From NCBI GenBank assembly GCA_037893245.1, contig JBAIAA010001511.1, forward strand, positions 1 to 64,000: a stretch of DNA of 64,000 nucleotides, read 5' to 3'. The notes below the pieces were generated by a model, which was given only the letters and a program-made list of their open reading frames with translations, had not been told where the DNA came from and ran no database searches. The position numbers were made by a program, and so were the translations under genes. The DNA comes from Crossaster papposus. Taxonomy: Eukaryota; Echinodermata; Asteroidea; Velatida; Solasteridae. Numbering within the stretch: the first letter of the stretch is position 1; the number at the start of each line of letters is the position of its first letter. Shown here piece by piece: positions 1-10,863 of the stretch.

Positions 1-66
1 TAAGCAATATGTAAAGGGAAAGAAGTGTGCATAAGAAATATGTAAAGGGAAAGAAGTGTGCATAAG

Positions 67-97
67 AAATATGTAAAGGGAAAGAAGTGTGCATAAG
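67..97 (+). repeat. Reference 31-bp monomer
   Basis: A consensus copy of the repeat unit, given as a coordinate reference. Positions 1-14 read AAATATGTAAAGGG and positions 21-31 read GTGTGCATAAG. Position numbers used elsewhere refer to this phase. Read on the minus strand, none of its 31 cyclic triplets is a stop codon; read on the plus strand it contains TAA. Confidence 0.97.
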
Positions 98-256
98 AAA
101 TATGTAAAGGGAAAGAAGTGTGCATAAGAAATATGTAAAGGGAAAGAAGTGTGCATAATAAATATGTAAAGGGAAAGAAGTGTGCATAATAAATATGTAA
201 AGGGAAAGAAGTGTGCATAAGAAATATGTAAAGGGAAAGAAGTGTGCATAAGAAAT

Positions 257-3200
257 AAACACATGATGTGGGAACAAGCCCTCGAGTTAAATTTGTAAAG
301 GGAAAGAAGTGTGCATAAGAAATATGTAAAGGGAAAGAAGTGTGCATAAGAAATATGTAAAGGGAAAGAAGTGTGCATAAGAAATATGTAAAGGGAAAGA
401 AGTGTGCATAAGAAATATGTAAAGGGAAAGAAGTGTGCATAAGAAACATGTAAAGGGAAAGAAGTGTGCATAAGAAATATGTAAAGGGAAAGAAGTGTGC
501 ATAAGAAATATGTAAAGGGAAAGAAGTGTGCATAAGAAATATGTAAAGGGAAAGAAGTGTGCATAAGAAATAAACACATGATGTGGGAACAAGCCCTCGA
601 GTTAAATATGTAAAGGGAAAGAAGTGTGCATAAAAAATATGTAAAGGGAAAGAAGTGTGCATAAGAAATATGTAAAGGGAAAGAAGTGTGCATAAGAAAT
701 AAACACATGATGTGGGAACAAGCCCTCGAGTTAAATATGTAAAGGGAAAGAAGTGTGCATAAGAAATATATAAAGGGAAAGAAGTGTGCATAAGAAATAT
801 GTAAAGGGAAAGAAGTGTGCATAAGAAATATGTAAAGGGAAAGAAGTGTGCATAATAAATATGTAAAGGGAAAGAAGTGTGCATAAGCAATATGTAAAGG
901 GAAAGAAGTGTGCATAAGAAATATGTAAAGGGAAAGAAGTGTGCATAAGAAATATGTAAAGGGAAAGAAGTGTGCATAAGAAATATGTAAAGGGAAAGAA
1001 GTGTGCATAAGAAATATGTAAAGGGAAAGAAGTGTGCATAAGAAATATGTAAAGGGAAAGAAGTGTGCATAAGAAATATGTAAAGGGAAAGAAGTGTGCA
1101 TAAGAAATATGTAAAGGGAAAGAAGTGTGCATAAGACATAAACACATGATGTGGGAACAAGCCCTCGAGTTAAATTTGTAAAGGGAAAGAAGTGTGCATA
1201 AGAAATATGTAAAGGGAAAGAAGTGTGCATAAGAAATATGTAAAGGGAAAGAAGTGTGCATAAGAAATATGTAAAGGGAAAGAAGTGTGCATAAGAAATA
1301 TGTAAAGGGAAAGAAGTGTGCATAAGAAATATGTAAAGGGAAAGAAGTGTGCATAAGAAATATGTAAAGGGAAAGAAGTGTGCATAAGAAATAAACACAT
1401 GATGTGGGAACAAGCCCTCGAGTTAAATATGTAAAGGGAAAGAAGTGTGCATAAGAAATATGTAAAGGGAAAGAAGTGTGCATAAGAAATATGTAAAGGG
1501 AAAGAAGTGTGCGTAAGAAATATGTAAAGGGAAAGAAGTGTGCATAAGAAATATGTAAAGGGAAAGAAGTGTGCATAAGAAATATGTAAAGGGAAAGAAG
1601 TGTGCATAAGAAATATGTAAAGGGAAAGAAGTGTGCATAAGAAATATGTAAAGGGAAAGAAGTGTGCATAAGAAATATGTAAAGGGAAAGAAGTGTGCAT
1701 ACGAAATATGTAAAGGGAAAGAAGTGTGCATAAGAAATATGTAAAGGGAAAGAAGTGTGCATAAGAAATATGTAAAGGGAAAGAAGTGTGCATAAGAAAT
1801 ATGTAAAGGGAAAGAAGTGTGCATAAGAAATATGTAAAGGGAAAGAAGTGTGCATAAGAAATATGTAAAGGGAAAGAAGTGTGCATAAGAAATATGTAAA
1901 GGGAAAGAAGTGTGCATAAGCAATATGTAAAGGGAAAGAAGTGTGCATAAGAAATATGTAAAGGGAAAGAAGTGTGCATAAGAAATATGTAAAGGGAAAG
2001 AAGTGTGCATAAGAAATATGTAAAGGGAAAGAAGTGTGCATAAGAAATATGTAAAGGGAAAGAAGTGTGCATAAGAAATATGTAAAGGGAAAGAAGTGTG
2101 CATAAGAAATATGTAAAGGGAAAGAAGTGTGCATAAGAAATATGTAAAGGGAAAGAAGTGTGCATAAGAAATATGTAAAGGGAAAGAAGTGTGCATAAGA
2201 AATAAACACATGATGTGGGAACAAGCCCTCGAGTTAAATTTGTAAAGGGAAAGAAGTGTGCATAAGAAATATGTAAAGGGAAAGAAGTGTGCATAAGAAA
2301 TATGTAAAGGGAAAGAAGTGTGCATAAGAAATATGTAAAGGGAAAGAAGTGTGCATAAGAAATATGTAAAGGGAAAGAAGTGTGCATAAGAAATATGTAA
2401 AGGGAAAGAAGTGTGCATAAGAAATATGTAAAGGGAAAGAAGTGTGCATAAGAAATATGTAAAGGGAAAGAAGTGTGCATAAGAAATATGTAAAGGGAAA
2501 GAAGTGTGCATAAGAAATATGTAAAGGGAAAGAAGTGTGCATAAGAAATATGTAAAGGGAAAGAAGTGTGCATAAGAAATATGTAAATGGAAAGAAGTGT
2601 GCATAAGAAATATGTAAAGGGAAAGAAGTGTGCATAAGAAATATGTAAAGGGAAAGAAGTGTGCATAAGAAATATGTAAAGGGAAAGAAGTGTGCATAAG
2701 AAATATGTAAAGGGAAAGAAGTGTGCATAAGAAATATGTAAAGGGAAAGAAGTGTGCATAAGAAATATGTAAAGGGAAAGAAGTGTGCATAAGAAATATG
2801 TAAAGGGAAAGAAGTGTGCATAAGAAATATGTAAAGGGAAAGAAGTGTGCATAAGAAATATGTAAAGGGAAAGAAGTGTGCATAAGAAATATGTAAAGGG
2901 AAAGAAGTGTGCATAATAAATATGTAAAGGGAAAGAAGTGTGCATAAGAAATATGTAAAGGGAAAGAAGTGTGCATAAGAAATATGTAAAGGGAAAGAAG
3001 TGTGCATAAGAAATATGTAAAGGGAAAGAAGTGTGCATAAGAAATATGTAAAGGGAAAGAAGTGTGCATAAGAAATAAACACATGATGTGGGAACAAGCC
3101 CTCGAGTTAAATATGTAAAGGGAAAGAAGTGTGCATAAGAAATATGTAAAGGGAAAGAAGTGTGCATAAGAAATATGTAAAGGGAAAGAAGTGTGCATAA

Positions 3201-3804
3201 GAAATATGTAAAGGGAAAGAAGTGTGCATAAGAAATATGTAAAGGGAAAGAAGTGTGCATAAGAAATATGTAAAGGGAAAGAAGTGTGCATAAGAAATAT
3301 GTAAAGGGAAAGAAGTGTGCATAAGAAATATGTAAAGGGAAAGAAGTGTGCATAAGAAATATGTAAAGGGAAAGAAGTGTGCATAAGAAATATGTAAAGG
3401 GAAAGAAGTGTGCATAAGAAATATGTAAAGGGAAAGAAGTGTGCATAAGAAATATGTAAAGGGAAAGAAGTGTGCATAAGAAATAAACACATGATGTGGG
3501 AACAAGCCCTCGAGTTAAATATGTAAAGGGAAAGAAGTGTGCATAAGAAATATGTAAAGGGAAAGAAGTGTGCATAAGAAATATGTAAAGGGAAAGAAGT
3601 GTGCATAAGAAATATGTAAAGGGAAAGAAGTGTGCATAAGAAATATGTAAAGGGAAAGAAGTGTGCATAAGAAATATGTAAAGGGAAAGAAGTGTGCATA
3701 AGAAATATGTAAAGGGAAAGAAGTGTGCATAAGAAATATGTAAAGGGAAAGAAGTGTGCATAAGAAATAAACACATGATGTGGGAACAAGCCCTCGAGTT
3801 AAAT
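257..3804 (+). repeat. Nine 36-bp interspersed elements (domain I set, GAGTTAAAT type)
   Basis: 36-bp elements start at 257, 572, 701, 1140, 1393, 2204, 3077, 3485 and 3769. Each begins AAACACATGATGTGGGAAC, contains CTCGAG (an XhoI site) and ends GAGTTAAAT. Each replaces no satellite sequence: it adds 36 bp between two complete monomers, and the monomer phase continues on both sides. The monomer just after an element is AAATTTG instead of AAATATG at 257, 1140 and 2204. The TTA near the end is the only minus-strand stop in the element, so it terminates the minus-strand open frames. No function is known to me. Confidence 0.93.
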
Positions 3805-5386
3805 ATGTAAAGGGAAAGAAGTGTGCATAAGAAATATGTAAAGAGAAAGAAGTGTGCATAAGAAATATGTAAAGGGAAAGAAGTGTGCATAAGAAATATG
3901 TAAAGGGAAAGAAGTGTGCATAAGAAATATGTAAAGGGAAAGAAGTGTGCATAAGAAATATGTAAAGGGAAAGAAGTGTGCATAAGAAATATGTAAAGGG
4001 AAAGAAGTGTGCATAAGAAATATGTAAAGGGAAAGAAGTGTGCATAAGAAATATGTAAAGGGAAATAAGTGTGCATAAGAAATATGTAAAGGGAAAGAAG
4101 TGTGCATAAGAAATATGTAAAGGGAAAGAAGTGTGCATAAGAAATATGTAAAGGGAAAGAAGTGTGCATAAGAAATATGTAAAGGGAAAGAAGTGTGCAT
4201 AAGAAATATGTAAAGGGAAAGAAGTGTGCATAAGAAATATGTAAAGGGAAAGAAGTGTGCATAAGAAATATGTAAAGGGAAAGAAGTGTGCATAAGAAAT
4301 ATGTAAAGGGAAAGAAGTGTGCATAAGAAATATGTAAAGGGAAAGAAGTGTGCATAAGAAATATGTAAAGGGAAAGAAGTGTGCATAAGAAATATGTAAA
4401 GGGAAAGAAGTGTGCATAAGAAATATGTAAAGGGAAAGAAGTGTGCATAAGAAATATGTAAAGGGAAAGAAGTGTGCATAAGAAATATGTAAAGGGAAAG
4501 AAGTGTGCATAAGAAATATGTAAAGGGAAAGAAGTGTGCATAAGAAATATGTAAAGGGAAAGAAGTGTGCATAAGAAATATGTAAAGGGAAAGAAGTGTG
4601 CATAAGAAATATGTAAAGGGAAAGAAGTGTGCATAAGAAATATGTAAAGGGAAAGAAGTGTGCATAAGAAATATGTAAATGGAAAGAAGTGTGCATAAGA
4701 AATATGTAAAGGGAAAGAAGTGTGCATAAGAAATATGTAAAGGGAAAGAAGTGTGCATAAGAAATATGTAAAGGGAAAGAAGTGTGCATAAGAAATATGT
4801 AAAGGGAAAGAAGTGTGCATAAGAAATATGTAAAGGGAAAGAAGTGTGCATAAGAAATATGTAAAGGGAAAGAAGTGTGCATAAGAAATATGTAAAGGGA
4901 AAGAAGTGTGCATAAGAAATATGTAAAGGGAAAGAAGTGTGCATAAGAAATATGTAAAGGGAAAGAAGTGTGCATAAGAAATATGTAAAGGGAAAGAAGT
5001 GTGCATAAGAAATATGTAAAGGGAAAGAAGTGTGCATAAGAAATATGTAAAGGGAAAGAAGTGTGCATAAGAAATATGTAAAGGGAAAGAAGTGTGCATA
5101 AGAAATATGTAAAGGGAAAGAAGTGTGCATAAGAAATATGTAAAGGGAAAGAAGTGTGCATAAGAAATATGTAAAGGGAAAGAAGTGTGCATAAGAAATA
5201 TGTAAAGGGAAAGAAGTGTGCATAAGAAATATGTAAAGGGAAAGAAGTGTGCATAAGAAATATGTAAAGGGAAAGAAGTGTGCATAAGAAATATGTAAAG
5301 GGAAAGAAGTGTGCATAAGAAATATGTAAAGGGAAAGAAGTGTGCATAAGAAATATGTAAAGGGAAAGAAGTGTGCATAAGAAATA

Positions 5387-5391
5387 TGTAA
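5387..5391 (+). repeat. Left copy of 5-bp target-site-like duplication (TGTAA)
   Basis: The left arm of the array ends at monomer position 10 with TGTAA. The right arm, after the insert, resumes at monomer position 6 with the same TGTAA (6093-6097). This 5-bp overlap is what integrases and transposases with a 5-bp staggered cut leave. Chance junction homology is the alternative. The same pair flanks the other three inserts. Confidence 0.6.
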
Positions 5392-5561
5392 TACGTTTGA
5401 GGCAAATAAAGCTTCAAATAATTTATCCCCGCGGGACAGTTTGCAAGGCTTTGACGGAACTAGAGTTTGGTCAATTCAGGTCACTCCCCTTGTGGTCGGA
5501 TTGATTTATGGATATGAACTAGTTCAGTCTTGGCTTGATACTATAACCTGAATTCGAGCAC

Positions 5562-5843
5562 TCAGCCACACACTTTCGTTTGAGCAGTCGACCTGTTTGC
5601 ATGGTTGTAGAAATTTCGTCTTGCAAAAAATTCATTTAATGTTTTCTTGCCGATCGCCAAATATTGGCGTAAATATGCCCCGTGCCAGGTCGAAGCGACG
5701 GGTTGCCTCTGGGCCGGTGGATGGAGCCAAGCGGCCGCAAGGACGGCCTCGATCGTTCGTCCTCTCGGCAGGATGCTGTGGCCAGTCGACGCGATGGAGT
5801 TCAGTCGAGCCATGGAATGCACCGACGGTAGCGGGTATTGCAT
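5562..5843 (-). other. 93-codon ATG-to-stop open frame in insert copy 1, no recognised product
   Basis: A minus-strand ATG (5841-5843) opens 93 codons, ending at TGA (5562-5564). The predicted product has no domain I recognise. It is rich in Ala, Arg and His and has no clear signal peptide or membrane segment. Three overlapping plus-strand frames are also open here, which is expected in GC-rich DNA with few stops, so this frame alone is weak evidence for a gene. Identical frames lie at 10333-10614, 13989-14270 and 17645-17926. I treat it as a frame worth a database search, not as a gene. Confidence 0.15.
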
Positions 5844-5932
5844 ACCCGGCCGTTGGATACGGCAGGCCCTGTCATCAGCAGCGACGGAGGCCCAATTGTT
5901 GCACCATCCACCATCGGTCGGTCCGGAGGTGA
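5675..5932 (+). other. 85-codon ATG-initiated plus-strand frame in insert copy 1
   Basis: An ATG at 5675 in the context AAATATGCC opens a frame ending at 5932. Its first residues are basic (MPRARSKRR), resembling the start of many nucleic-acid-binding or gag-like proteins, but no zinc knuckle or other motif follows. Overlapping frames compete: ATG 5721 runs 36 codons to TAG at 5829-5831, with open sequence past it to 6128, and another frame is open from 5647 to 6117. A decayed retroelement coding start is possible and unproven. Matching copies begin at 10446, 14102 and 17758. Confidence 0.15.
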
Positions 5933-5954
5933 CTCGTCCACGACTTTGGAGTCG

Positions 5955-5961
5955 GGTAAGT
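5955..5961 (+). other. Splice-donor-like GGTAAGT in insert copy 1
   Basis: The sequence GGTAAGT matches the eukaryotic 5' splice-site consensus and lies at the end of the GC-rich core, followed by AT-richer sequence. If the insert derives from a transcribed gene or element, the core could have been an exon. No partner acceptor can be shown, and one short match has low specificity. Confidence 0.2.
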
Positions 5962-6035
5962 CTAGTGTGGCTATTAATGCTGAGGAATCAACCCCTCAAC
6001 CAATTATTACCACTAGTGTTCAGTCTATTTGGCCG

Positions 6036-6094
6036 TGCGTCACCAACTGTGACAAAATTGCTAAATATAATTGCTGTTTGCGTAACCAACTGTG
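6036..6094 (+). repeat. 43-bp near-duplicate at the right end of insert copy 1
   Basis: Two 16-base copies of TGCGTMACCAACTGTG (M is C then A) start at 6036 and 6079, 43 bp apart, with 15 of 16 bases matching. The second copy runs across the insert/satellite junction by two bases. It may be an internal repeat of the parent element or a scar of the junction. It recurs in the other three inserts. Confidence 0.7.
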
Positions 6095-9000
6095 TAAAGG
6101 GAAAGAAGTGTGCATAAGAAATATGTAAAGGGAAAGAAGTGTGCATAAGAAATATGTAAAGGGAAAGAAGTGTGCATAAGAAATATGTAAAGGGAAAGAA
6201 GTGTGCATAAGAAATATGTAAAGGGAAAGAAGTGTGCATAAGAAATATGTAAAGGGAAAGAAGTGTGCATAAGAAATATGTAAAGGGAAAGAAGTGTGCA
6301 TAAGAAATATGTAAAGGGAAAGAAGTGTGCATAAGAAATATGTAAAGGGAAAGAAGTGTGCATAAAAAATATGTAAAGGGAAAGAAGTGTGCATAAGAAA
6401 TAAACACATGATGTGGGAACAAGCCCTCGAGGTAAATATGTAAAGGGAAAGAAGTGTGCATAAGAAATATGTAAAGGGAAAGAAGTGTGCATAAGAAATA
6501 TGTAAAGGGAAAGAAGTGTGCATAAGAAATATGTAAAGGGAAAGAAGTGTGCATAAGAAATATGTAAAGGGAAAGAAGTGTGCATACGAAATATGTAAAG
6601 GGAAAGAAGTGTGCATAAGAAATATGTAAAGGGAAAGAAGTGTGCATAAGAAATATGTAAAGGGAAAGAAGTGTGCATAAGAAATATGTAAAGGGAAAGA
6701 AGTGTGCATACGAAATATGTAAAGGGAAAGAAGTGTGCATAAGAAATATGTAAAGGGAAAGAAGTGTGCATAAGAAATATGTAAAGGGAAAGAAGTGGGC
6801 ATAAGAAATATGTAAAGGGAAAGAAGTGTGCATAAGAAATATGTAAAGGGAAAGAAGTGGGCATAAGAAATATGTAAAGGGAAAGAAGTGTGCATAAGAA
6901 ATATGTAAAGGGAAAGAAGTGTGCATAAGAAATATGTAAAGGGAAAGAAGTGTGCATAAGAAATATGTAAAGGGAAAGAAGTGTGCATAAGAAATATGTA
7001 AAGGGAAAGAAGTGTGCATAATAAATATGTAAAGGGAAAGAAGTGTGCATAAGAAATATGTAAAGGGAAAGAAGTGTGCATAATAAATATGTAAAGGGAA
7101 AGAAGTGTGCATAAGAAATATGTAAAGGGAAAGAAGTGTGCATAAGAAATATGTAAAGGGAAAGAAGTGTGCATAAGAAATATGTAAAGGGAAAGAAGTG
7201 TGCATAAGAAATATGTAAAGGGAAAGAAGTGTGCATAAGAAATATGTAAAGGGAAAGAAGTGTGCATAAGAAATATGTAAAGGGAAAGAAGTGTGCATAA
7301 GAAATATGTAAAGGGAAAGAAGTGTGCATAAGAAATATGTAAAGGGAAAGAAGTGGGCATAAGAAATATGTAAAGGGAAAGAAGTGTGCATAAGAAATAT
7401 GTAAAGGGAAAGAAGTGGGCATAAGAAATATGTAAAGGGAAAGAAGTGTGCATAAGAAATATGTAAAGGGAAAGAAGTGTGCATAAGAAATATGTAAAGG
7501 GAAAGAAGTGTGCATAAGAAATATGTAAAGGGAAAGAAGTGTGCATAAGAAATATGTAAAGGGAAAGAAGTGTGCATACGAAATATGTAAAGGGAAAGAA
7601 GTGTGCATAAGAAATATGTAAAGGGAAAGAAGTGTGCATAAGAAATATGTAAAGGGAAAGAAGTGGGCATAAGAAATATGTAAAGGGAAAGAAGTGTGCA
7701 TAAGAAATATGTAAAGGGAAAGAAGTGGGCATAAGAAATATGTAAAGGGAAAGAAGTGTGCATAAGAAATATGTAAAGGGAAAGAAGTGTGCATAAGAAA
7801 TATGTAAAGGGAAAGAAGTGTGCATAAGAAATATGTAAAGGGAAAGAAGTGTGCATAAGAAATATGTAAAGGGAAAGAAGTGTGCATAATAAATATGTAA
7901 AGGGAAAGAAGTGTGCATAAGAAATATGTAAAGGGAAAGAAGTGTGCATAATAAATATGTAAAGGGAAAGAAGTGTGCATAAGAAATATGTAAAGGGAAA
8001 GAAGTGTGCATAAGAAATATGTAAAGGGAAAGAAGTGTGCATAAGAAATATGTAAAGGGAAAGAAGTGTGCATAAGAAATATGTAAAGGGAAAGAAGTGT
8101 GCATAAGAAATATGTAAAGGGAAAGAAGTGTGCATAAGAAATATGTAAAGGGAAAGAAGTGTGCATAAGAAATATGTAAAGGGAAAGAAGTGTGCATAAG
8201 AAATATGTAAAGGGAAAGAAGTGTGCATAAGAAATATGTAAATGGAAAGAAGTGTGCATAAGAAATATGTAAATGGAAAGAAGTGTGCATAAGAAATAAT
8301 AAAGGGAAAGAAGTGTGCATAAGAAATATGTAAAGGGAAAGAAGTGTGCATAAGAAATATGTAAAGGGAAAGAAGTGTGCATAAGAAATATGTAAAGGGA
8401 AAGAAGTGTGCATAAGAAATATGTAAAGGGAAAGAAGTGTGCATAAGAAATATGTAAAGGGAAAGAAGTGTGCATAAGAAATATGTAAAGGGAAAGAAGT
8501 GTGCATAAGAAATATGTAAAGGGAAAGAAGTGTGCATAAGAAATATGTAAAGGGAAAGAAGTGTGCATAAGAAATATGTAAAGGGAAAGAAGTGTGCATA
8601 AGAAATATGTAAAGGGAAAGAAGTGTGCATAAGAAATATGTAAAGGGAAAGAAGTGTGCATAAGAAATATGTAAAGGCAAAGAAGTGTGCATAAGAAATA
8701 TGTAAAGGCAAAGAAGTGTGCATAAGAAATATGTAAAGGGAAAGAAGTGTGCATAAGAAATATGTAAAGGGAAAGAAGTGTGCATAAGAAATATGTAAAG
8801 GGAAAGAAGTGTGCATAAGAAATATGTAAAGGGAAAGAAGTGTGCATAAGAAATATGTAAAGGGAAAGAAGTGTGCATAAGAAATATGTAAAGGGAAAGA
8901 AGTGTGCATAAATAATATGTAAAGGGAAAGAAGTGTGCATAAGAAATATGTAAAGGGAAAGAAGTGTGCATAAGAAATATGTAAAGGGAAAGAAGTGTGC

Positions 9001-10162
9001 ATAATAAATATGTAAAGGGAAAGAAGTGTGCATAATAAATATGTAAAGGGAAAGAAGTGTGCATAATAAATATGTAAAGGGAAAGAAGTGTGCATAATAA
9101 ATATGTAAAGGGAAAGAAGTGTGCATAAGAAATATGTAAAGGGAAAGAAGTGTGCATAAGAAATATGTAAAGGGAAAGAAGTGTGCATAAGAAATATGTA
9201 AAGGGAAAGAAGTGTGCATAAGAAATATGTAAAGGGAAAGAAGTGTGCATAAGAAATATGTAAAGGGAAAGAAGTGTGCATAAGAAATATGTAAAGGGAA
9301 AGAAGTGTGCATAAGAAATATGTAAAGGGAAAGAAGTGTGCATAAGAAATATGTAAAGGGAAAGAAGTGTGCATAAGAAATATGTAAAGGGAAAGAAGTG
9401 TGCATAAGAAATATGTAAAGGGAAAGAAGTGTGCATAAGAAATATGTAAAGGGAAAGAAGTGTGCATAAGAAATATGTAAAGGGAAAGAAGTGTGCATAA
9501 GAAATATGTAAAGGGAAAGAAGTGTGCATAAGAAATATGTAAAGGGAAAGAAGTGTGCATAAGAAATATGTAAAGGGAAAGAAGTGTGCATAAGAAATAT
9601 GTAAAGGGAAAGAAGTGTGCATAAGAAATATGTAAAGGGAAAGAAGTGTGCATAAGAAATATGTAAAGGGAAAGAAGTGTGCATAAGAAATATGTAAAGG
9701 GAAAGAAGTGTGCATAAGAAATATGTAAAGGGAAAGAAGTGTGCATAAGAAATATGTAAAGGGAAAGAAGTGTGCATAAGAAATATGTAAAGGGAAAGAA
9801 GTGTGCATAAGAAATATGTAAAGGGAAAGAAGTGTGCATAAGAAATATGTAAAGGGAAAGAAGTGTGCATAAGAAATATGTAAAGGGAAAGAAGTGTGCA
9901 TAAGAAATATGTAAAGGGAAAGAAGTGTGCATAAGAAATATGTAAAGGGAAAGAAGTGTGCATAAGAAATATGTAAAGGGAAAGAAGTGTGCATAAGAAA
10001 TATGTAAAGGGAAAGAAGTGTGCATAAGAAATATGTAAAGGGAAAGAAGTGTGCATAAGAAATATGTAAAGGGAAAGAAGTGTGCATAAGAAATATGTAA
10101 AGGGAAAGAAGTGTGCATAAGAAATATGTAAAGGGAAAGAAGTGTGCATAAGAAATATGTAA
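6093..10162 (+). repeat. 31-bp satellite array between inserts 1 and 2 (expanded HOR arm)
   Basis: Satellite resumes at monomer position 6 and runs to the second insert. It holds one 36-bp element (6402-6437, GAGGTAAAT type), a 1-bp-short monomer (AAATAATAAAGGG) at about 8295, and three pairs of GTGGGC variant monomers, at 6795/6857, 7353/7415 and 7663/7725. In the other insert-bearing units only one variant pair is present, at the first location, so the extra 1,115 bp here (36 monomers minus 1 bp) fits local tandem duplication of a segment carrying that pair. No gene evidence. Confidence 0.95.
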
Positions 10163-10863
10163 TACGTTTGAGGCAAATAAAGCTTCAAATAATTTATCCC
10201 CGCGGGACAGTTTGCAAGGCTTTGACGGAACTAGAGTTTGGTCAATTCAGGTCACTCCCCTTGTGGTCGGATTGATTTATGGATATGAACTAGTTCAGTC
10301 TTGGCTTGATACTATAACCTGAATTCGAGCACTCAGCCACACACTTTCGTTTGAGCAGTCGACCTGTTTGCATGGTTGTAGAAATTTCGTCTTGCAAAAA
10401 ATTCATTTAATGTTTTCTTGCCGATCGCCAAATATTGGCGTAAATATGCCCCGTGCCAGGTCGAAGCGACGGGTTGCCTCTGGGCCGGTGGATGGAGCCA
10501 AGCGGCCGCAAGGACGGCCTCGATCGTTCGTCCTCTCGGCAGGATGCTGTGGCCAGTCGACGCGATGGAGTTCAGTCGAGCCATGGAATGCACCGACGGT
10601 AGCGGGTATTGCATACCCGGCCGTTGGATACGGCAGGCCCTGTCATCAGCAGCGACGGAGGCCCAATTGTTGCACCATCCACCATCGGTCGGTCCGGAGG
10701 TGACTCGTCCACGACTTTGGAGTCGGGTAAGTCTAGTGTGGCTATTAATGCTGAGGAATCAACCCCTCAACCAATTATTACCACTAGTGTTCAGTCTATT
10801 TGGCCGTGCGTCACCAACTGTGACAAAATTGCTAAATATAATTGCTGTTTGCGTAACCAACTG
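10163..10863. mobile_element. 701-bp non-satellite insert, copy 2
   Basis: This copy matches copy 1 wherever I compared them, with the same satellite phase and the same flanking TGTAA (10158-10162 and 10864-10868). It is displaced from copy 1 by 4,771 bp. Its short open frames are 10333-10614 on the minus strand and 10446-10703 on the plus strand. It is the first feature of the first 3,656-bp unit. Confidence 0.6.

Larger units (their letters stand above)
1..5391 (+). repeat. 31-bp satellite array, domain I
   Basis: Head-to-tail 31-bp monomers fill this stretch, all in one orientation. The monomer is 15 A, 9 G, 6 T and 1 C (32% GC). It contains a 13-base purine run (AAAGGGAAAGAAG) and the segment GTGTGCATAAG. 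Most copies match the consensus exactly; common variants are AAGAAAT to AATAAAT and GCATAAG to GCGTAAG or GCATACG. Nine 36-bp elements interrupt the array between 257 and 3804, while 3805-5391 is pure monomer. The array starts before base 1 and is cut at 5391 by the first 701-bp insert. Open reading frames here lie on the minus strand, end at TAA inside the 36-bp elements, and are not gene evidence. Tandem satellite DNA is certain; location in the genome and function are unknown. Confidence 0.97.
5392..6092. mobile_element. 701-bp non-satellite insert, copy 1 (candidate transposable-element fragment)
   Basis: This is a unique-looking 701-bp block unrelated to the satellite, with a GC-rich core around 5690-5960. 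It begins TACGTTTGAGG and ends CCAACTG, and lies between two TGTAA copies. I see no terminal inverted repeats, no TG...CA LTR ends, no poly(A) tail and no Helitron ends, so the class cannot be assigned. Visible features are AATAAA at 5405-5410, a splice-donor-like GGTAAGT at 5955-5961, a 43-bp near-duplication at its right end, and short open frames on both strands. It could be a truncated retroelement, a non-autonomous element, or a piece of flanking chromosomal DNA captured into the array. The four copies look identical to each other, so they come from one event later multiplied with the array. Strand is not assigned. Confidence 0.6.

Noticed and set aside
257..292. CENP-B box in the 36-bp element
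   Set aside because: The element lacks the TTCG...CGGG core arrangement of the known CENP-B box; only an unrelated CTCGAG palindrome is seen.
5392..6092. LTR or solo LTR
   Set aside because: The 5-bp duplication fits, but the ends are TA...TG on the plus strand (CA...TA on the other), not TG...CA, and no primer-binding site or polypurine tract could be placed.
5392..6092. Helitron or terminal-inverted-repeat DNA transposon
   Set aside because: No TC start or CTRR end with a hairpin, and the two ends show no convincing inverted similarity.
5647..6117. 156-codon plus-strand open frame as a gene
   Set aside because: It begins with TTG, not ATG, runs into the satellite at its end, overlaps other open frames, and has no recognisable domain.
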